Assembly (NCBI RefSeq): GCF_051014685.1
Contig: NW_027478770.1
Span: forward strand, 496,001 to 560,000
Origin: Ptiloglossa arizonensis
Taxonomy: Eukaryota > Arthropoda > Insecta > Hymenoptera > Colletidae
Direction: 5' to 3'
DNA: 64,000 bases
Numbering within the stretch: position 1 is the first letter of the stretch; each line of letters starts with the position of its first letter. The notes beneath the pieces were generated by a model. That model had not been told where the DNA came from, did no database searches, and was given only the letters and a program-made list of their open reading frames with translations. The position numbers and the translations under genes were made by a program. Shown here one piece after another: positions 60,701 through 64,000 of the stretch.

Positions 60701-63700
60701 GTATAACGTATAACGCATATCGTATAACGTATAACATATAACGAACAACGTAAAACGCATAACGTATAACGTATAACGTATAACGTATAACGTATAACGT
60801 GTAACGTGTAACGTATAACGTATAACGTATAACGTATGACGTATAACGTATAACGTATAACGTATAACGTATAACGTATAACCTATGACGTATAACGTAT
60901 AACGTATAAAGTATAACGTATAACGTATAACGTATAACGTATAACGTATAACGTATATCGAATATCGTAAAACGTATAACGTATAACGTATAACGTATAA
61001 CGTGTAACGAAGTACGTATAACGAATAACGTATAACGTATATCGTATAACGTACATCTTATAACGTATAACGTACAACGTATAACGTATAACGTATAACA
61101 TATAACGTACAACGTATAACGTATAACGTATAACGTATACCGTATAACGTATAACGTATAACGTATAACGTATAACGTATAACATGTAATGTATAACGTA
61201 TAACGTATAACGTATAACGTATAACGTATAACGTATAACGTATAACGTATAACGTATAACGTATAACGTATAACGTATAACGTATGACATGTAATGTATA
61301 ACGTATAACGTATAATGTATAACGTATAACGTATAACGTATAACGTATAACGTATAACGTATAACGTGTAACGAAGTACGTATAACGAATAACGTATAAC
61401 GTATATCGTATAACGTACAACTTATAACGTATAACGTACAACGTAGAACGTATAACGTACAACGTATTACGTACAACGTATAACGTATAACGTATAACGA
61501 ATATCGTACAACGTATAACGCATAACGTATAACGAATAACGTATAACGTATAACGCATAACGTATAACGTATAACGTATAACGTATAACGTATAACGTAT
61601 AACGTATAACGTATAACGTATAACGTATAACGTATAACGCATAACGTATAACGTATAACATGTAATGTATTACGTATAACGTATAATGTATAACGTATAA
61701 CGTATAACGTATAACGTATAACGTATAACGTATAACGTATAACGTGTAACGAAGTACGTATAACGAATAACGTATAACGTATATCGTATAACGTACAACT
61801 TATAACGTATAACGTACAACGTATAACGTATAACGTATAACGTATAACGTATAATGAATAACGTATAACCTATAACGTATAACGTACAACGTATAACGTA
61901 TCACGTTTAACGTATTACGAATAACGTATAACGTATAACGTATAACGTATAACGTATAACGTATAACGTATAACGTATAACGTATAACGTATAACGTATA
62001 ACGTATAACGTATAACGTATAACGCATAACGTATAACGTATAACATGTAATGTATAACGTATAACGTATAACGTATAACGTATAACGTATAACGTATAAC
62101 CTATGACGTATAACGTGTAACGTATAACGTATAACGTATAACGTATAATGTATAACGTATAGCGTATAACGTATAACGTATAACGTATAACGTATAACGT
62201 ATAACGTATTACGTATAACGTATAACGTATAACGTATAACGTATAACGTATAACGTATAATGAATAGCGTATAACGTATAACGTATAACGTACAACGTAT
62301 AACGTATCACGTTTAACGTATTACGAATAACGTATAACGTATAACGTATAACGTATAACGTATAACGTATAACGTATAACGTATAACGTATAACGTATAA
62401 CGTATAACGTATAACGTATAACGTATAACGTATAACGTATAACGTATAACGTATAACGTATAACGTATAACGTATAACGTAAAACGCATAACGTATAACG
62501 TATAACGTATAACGTATAACGTATAACGTATAACGTATAACGTATAACGTATAACGTATAACGTATAACGTATGACGTATAACGTATAACGTATAACGTA
62601 TAACGTATAACGTATAACCTATGACGTATAACGTATAACGTATAAAGTATAACGTATAACGTATAACGTATAACGTATAACGTATAACGTATAACGTATA
62701 TCGAATATTGTAAAACGTATAACGTATAACGTATAACGTATAACGTGTAACGAAGTACGTATAACGAATAACGTATAACGTATATCGTATAACGTACATC
62801 TTATAACGTATAACGTACAACGTATAACGTATAACGTATAACGTATAACGTACAACGTATAACGTATAACGTATAACGTATACCGTATAACGTATAACGT
62901 ATAACGTATAACGTATAACGTATAACATGTAAGGTATAACGTATAACGTATAACGTATAACGTATAACGTATAACGTATAACGTATAACGTATAACGTAT
63001 AACGTATAACGTATAACGTATAACGTATAACGTATGACATGTAATGTATAACGTATAACGTATAATGTATAACGTATAACGTATAACGTATAACGTATAA
63101 CGTATAACGTATAACGTATAACGTGTAACGAAGAACGTATAACGAATAACGTATAACGTATATCGTATAACGTACAACTTATAACGTATAACGTACAACG
63201 TATAACGTATAACGTACAACGTATTACGTACAACGTATAACGTATAACGTATAACGAATATCGTACAACGTATAACGCATAACGTATAACGTATAACGTA
63301 TAACGTATAACGCATAACGTATAACGTATAACGAATAACGTATAACGTATAACGTATAACGTATAACGTATAACGTATAACGTATAACGTATAACGTATA
63401 ACGTATAATGAATAGCGTATAACGTATAACGTATAACGTATAACGTACAACGTATAACGTATCACGTTTAACGTATTACGAATAACGTATAACGTATAAC
63501 ATATAACGTATAACCTATGACGTATAACGTATAACGTATAACGTATAACGTATAACGTATAACGTATAACGTATAACGTATAACGTATAATGTATAACGT
63601 ATAACATGTAACGTGTAGCGTATAACGTACAACGTATAACGTATAACGTATAACGTATAACGTATAACGTATAACATGTAACGTACAACGTATAACGTAT

Positions 63701-64000
63701 ACCGTATAACGTATAACTAATAACGTATAACGTATAACGCATAACGTATAACGTATAACGTATAACGTATAACGTATAACGTATAACGCATAACGTATAA
63801 CGTATAACATGTAATGTATAACGTATAACGTATAACGTATAATGTATAACGTATAACGTATAACGTATAACGTATAACGTATAACGTATAACGTGTAACG
63901 AAGTACGTATAACGAATAACGTATAACGTATATCGTATAACGTACAACTTATAACGTATAACGTACAACGTATAACGTATAACGTACAACGTATTACGTA

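Larger units (their letters stand above)
17643..64000. repeat. Heptamer satellite array, right part
   Basis: Continuation of the same ATAACGT array in the same register as the left part, with no gene seen in 46 kb. The first two bases are the right TA of the mariner target site. Phase holds to about 40.3 kb except for 1-bp deletions near 21,556 and 29,640, is disturbed between 40,326 and 44,354, and holds again to the window end. Block duplications inside it are listed separately. The array runs off the window end, so its full length is unknown. Confidence 0.98.
56271..64000. repeat. About 7.8-kb tandem duplication, copy 2
   Basis: Second copy, reaching the window end; position 64,000 corresponds to 56,223, about 50 bp short of the next expected junction. 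It is a net 70 bp (10 units) shorter than copy 1 between the markers at 54,414 and 54,702, having lost AAAGTATAACG, GCATATCG and CATATAACGAAT next to GTAAAACGC. I noticed only a handful of substitutions between copies, so the duplication looks recent. Confidence 0.93.

Noticed and set aside
1..64000. CRISPR array
   Set aside because: There are no unique spacers between repeats; units are directly abutting 7-mers and the context is eukaryotic.
1..64000. Telomeric repeat array
   Set aside because: The unit is not TTAGG, TTAGGG, TCAGG, TTTAGGG or another telomere motif I know, it lacks the G-rich strand, and its higher-order duplications are typical of internal satellite. An unusual telomere cannot be wholly excluded without chromosome position.
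1..64000. bZIP/CRE-like binding sites (ACGT cores, TGACGT in variant units)
   Set aside because: These are unavoidable consequences of the repeat unit; nothing shows they bind a factor.
1..64000. CENP-B box or other centromere protein motif
   Set aside because: No match to the conserved CENP-B box core was seen in the canonical or variant units; a centromeric role remains possible but unsupported.
1..64000. tRNA, rRNA or other structured RNA genes
   Set aside because: No sequence outside the mariner departs from the heptamer enough to hold one.

Overview
The window is almost entirely one very long tandem array of a 7-bp satellite (ATAACGT on the + strand, ACGTTAT on the - strand). A single mariner-family DNA transposon interrupts it, and that element carries the only credible protein-coding gene in the 64 kb. 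A near-pure heptamer array of this length with an animal-type mariner points to a eukaryotic, probably invertebrate and most likely arthropod, nuclear genome, in heterochromatin (pericentromere, sex or B chromosome, or similar). The chromosomal location and the species are inference and cannot be read from the sequence.

Layout: 1-16366 is left satellite. 16367-17642 is a complete 1,276-bp mariner with 29-bp inverted repeats, a duplicated TA target and an intact 344-codon transposase with all three catalytic aspartates. 17643-64000 is right satellite. Removing the element plus one TA restores the heptamer register exactly. At every landmark I could measure, phase is kept from base 1 to about 40.3 kb, apart from one 1-bp deletion that recurs at three places. 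It is kept again from about 44.36 kb to the end.

On top of the heptamer lies higher-order structure carried by shared point variants. There is a 79-bp marker block in 12 copies. There are tandem duplications of 441 bp, 1,050 bp, about 2.19 kb, about 3.14 kb and about 7.8 kb; the last fills roughly 48.4-64.0 kb. Several block families also recur at about 7.8-8.1 kb spacing further left. Offsets between copies change only in multiples of 7 bp, as expected if whole heptamers are gained or lost after larger blocks are duplicated.

One zone, 40,326-44,354, breaks the rule. I count 27 small insertions or deletions there, mostly one base, and they fully account for the net phase shift across the zone. 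Other copies of the same blocks are clean, so I read this mainly as local consensus or assembly error.

The long open frames on the - strand are a by-product of a 7-bp unit with no - strand stop: all three frames read the same (YTLYVIR)n heptapeptide. They are not annotated as genes. I did not find a novel gene system. What deserves attention is the satellite's nested architecture, the intact young-looking mariner and the suspect zone.
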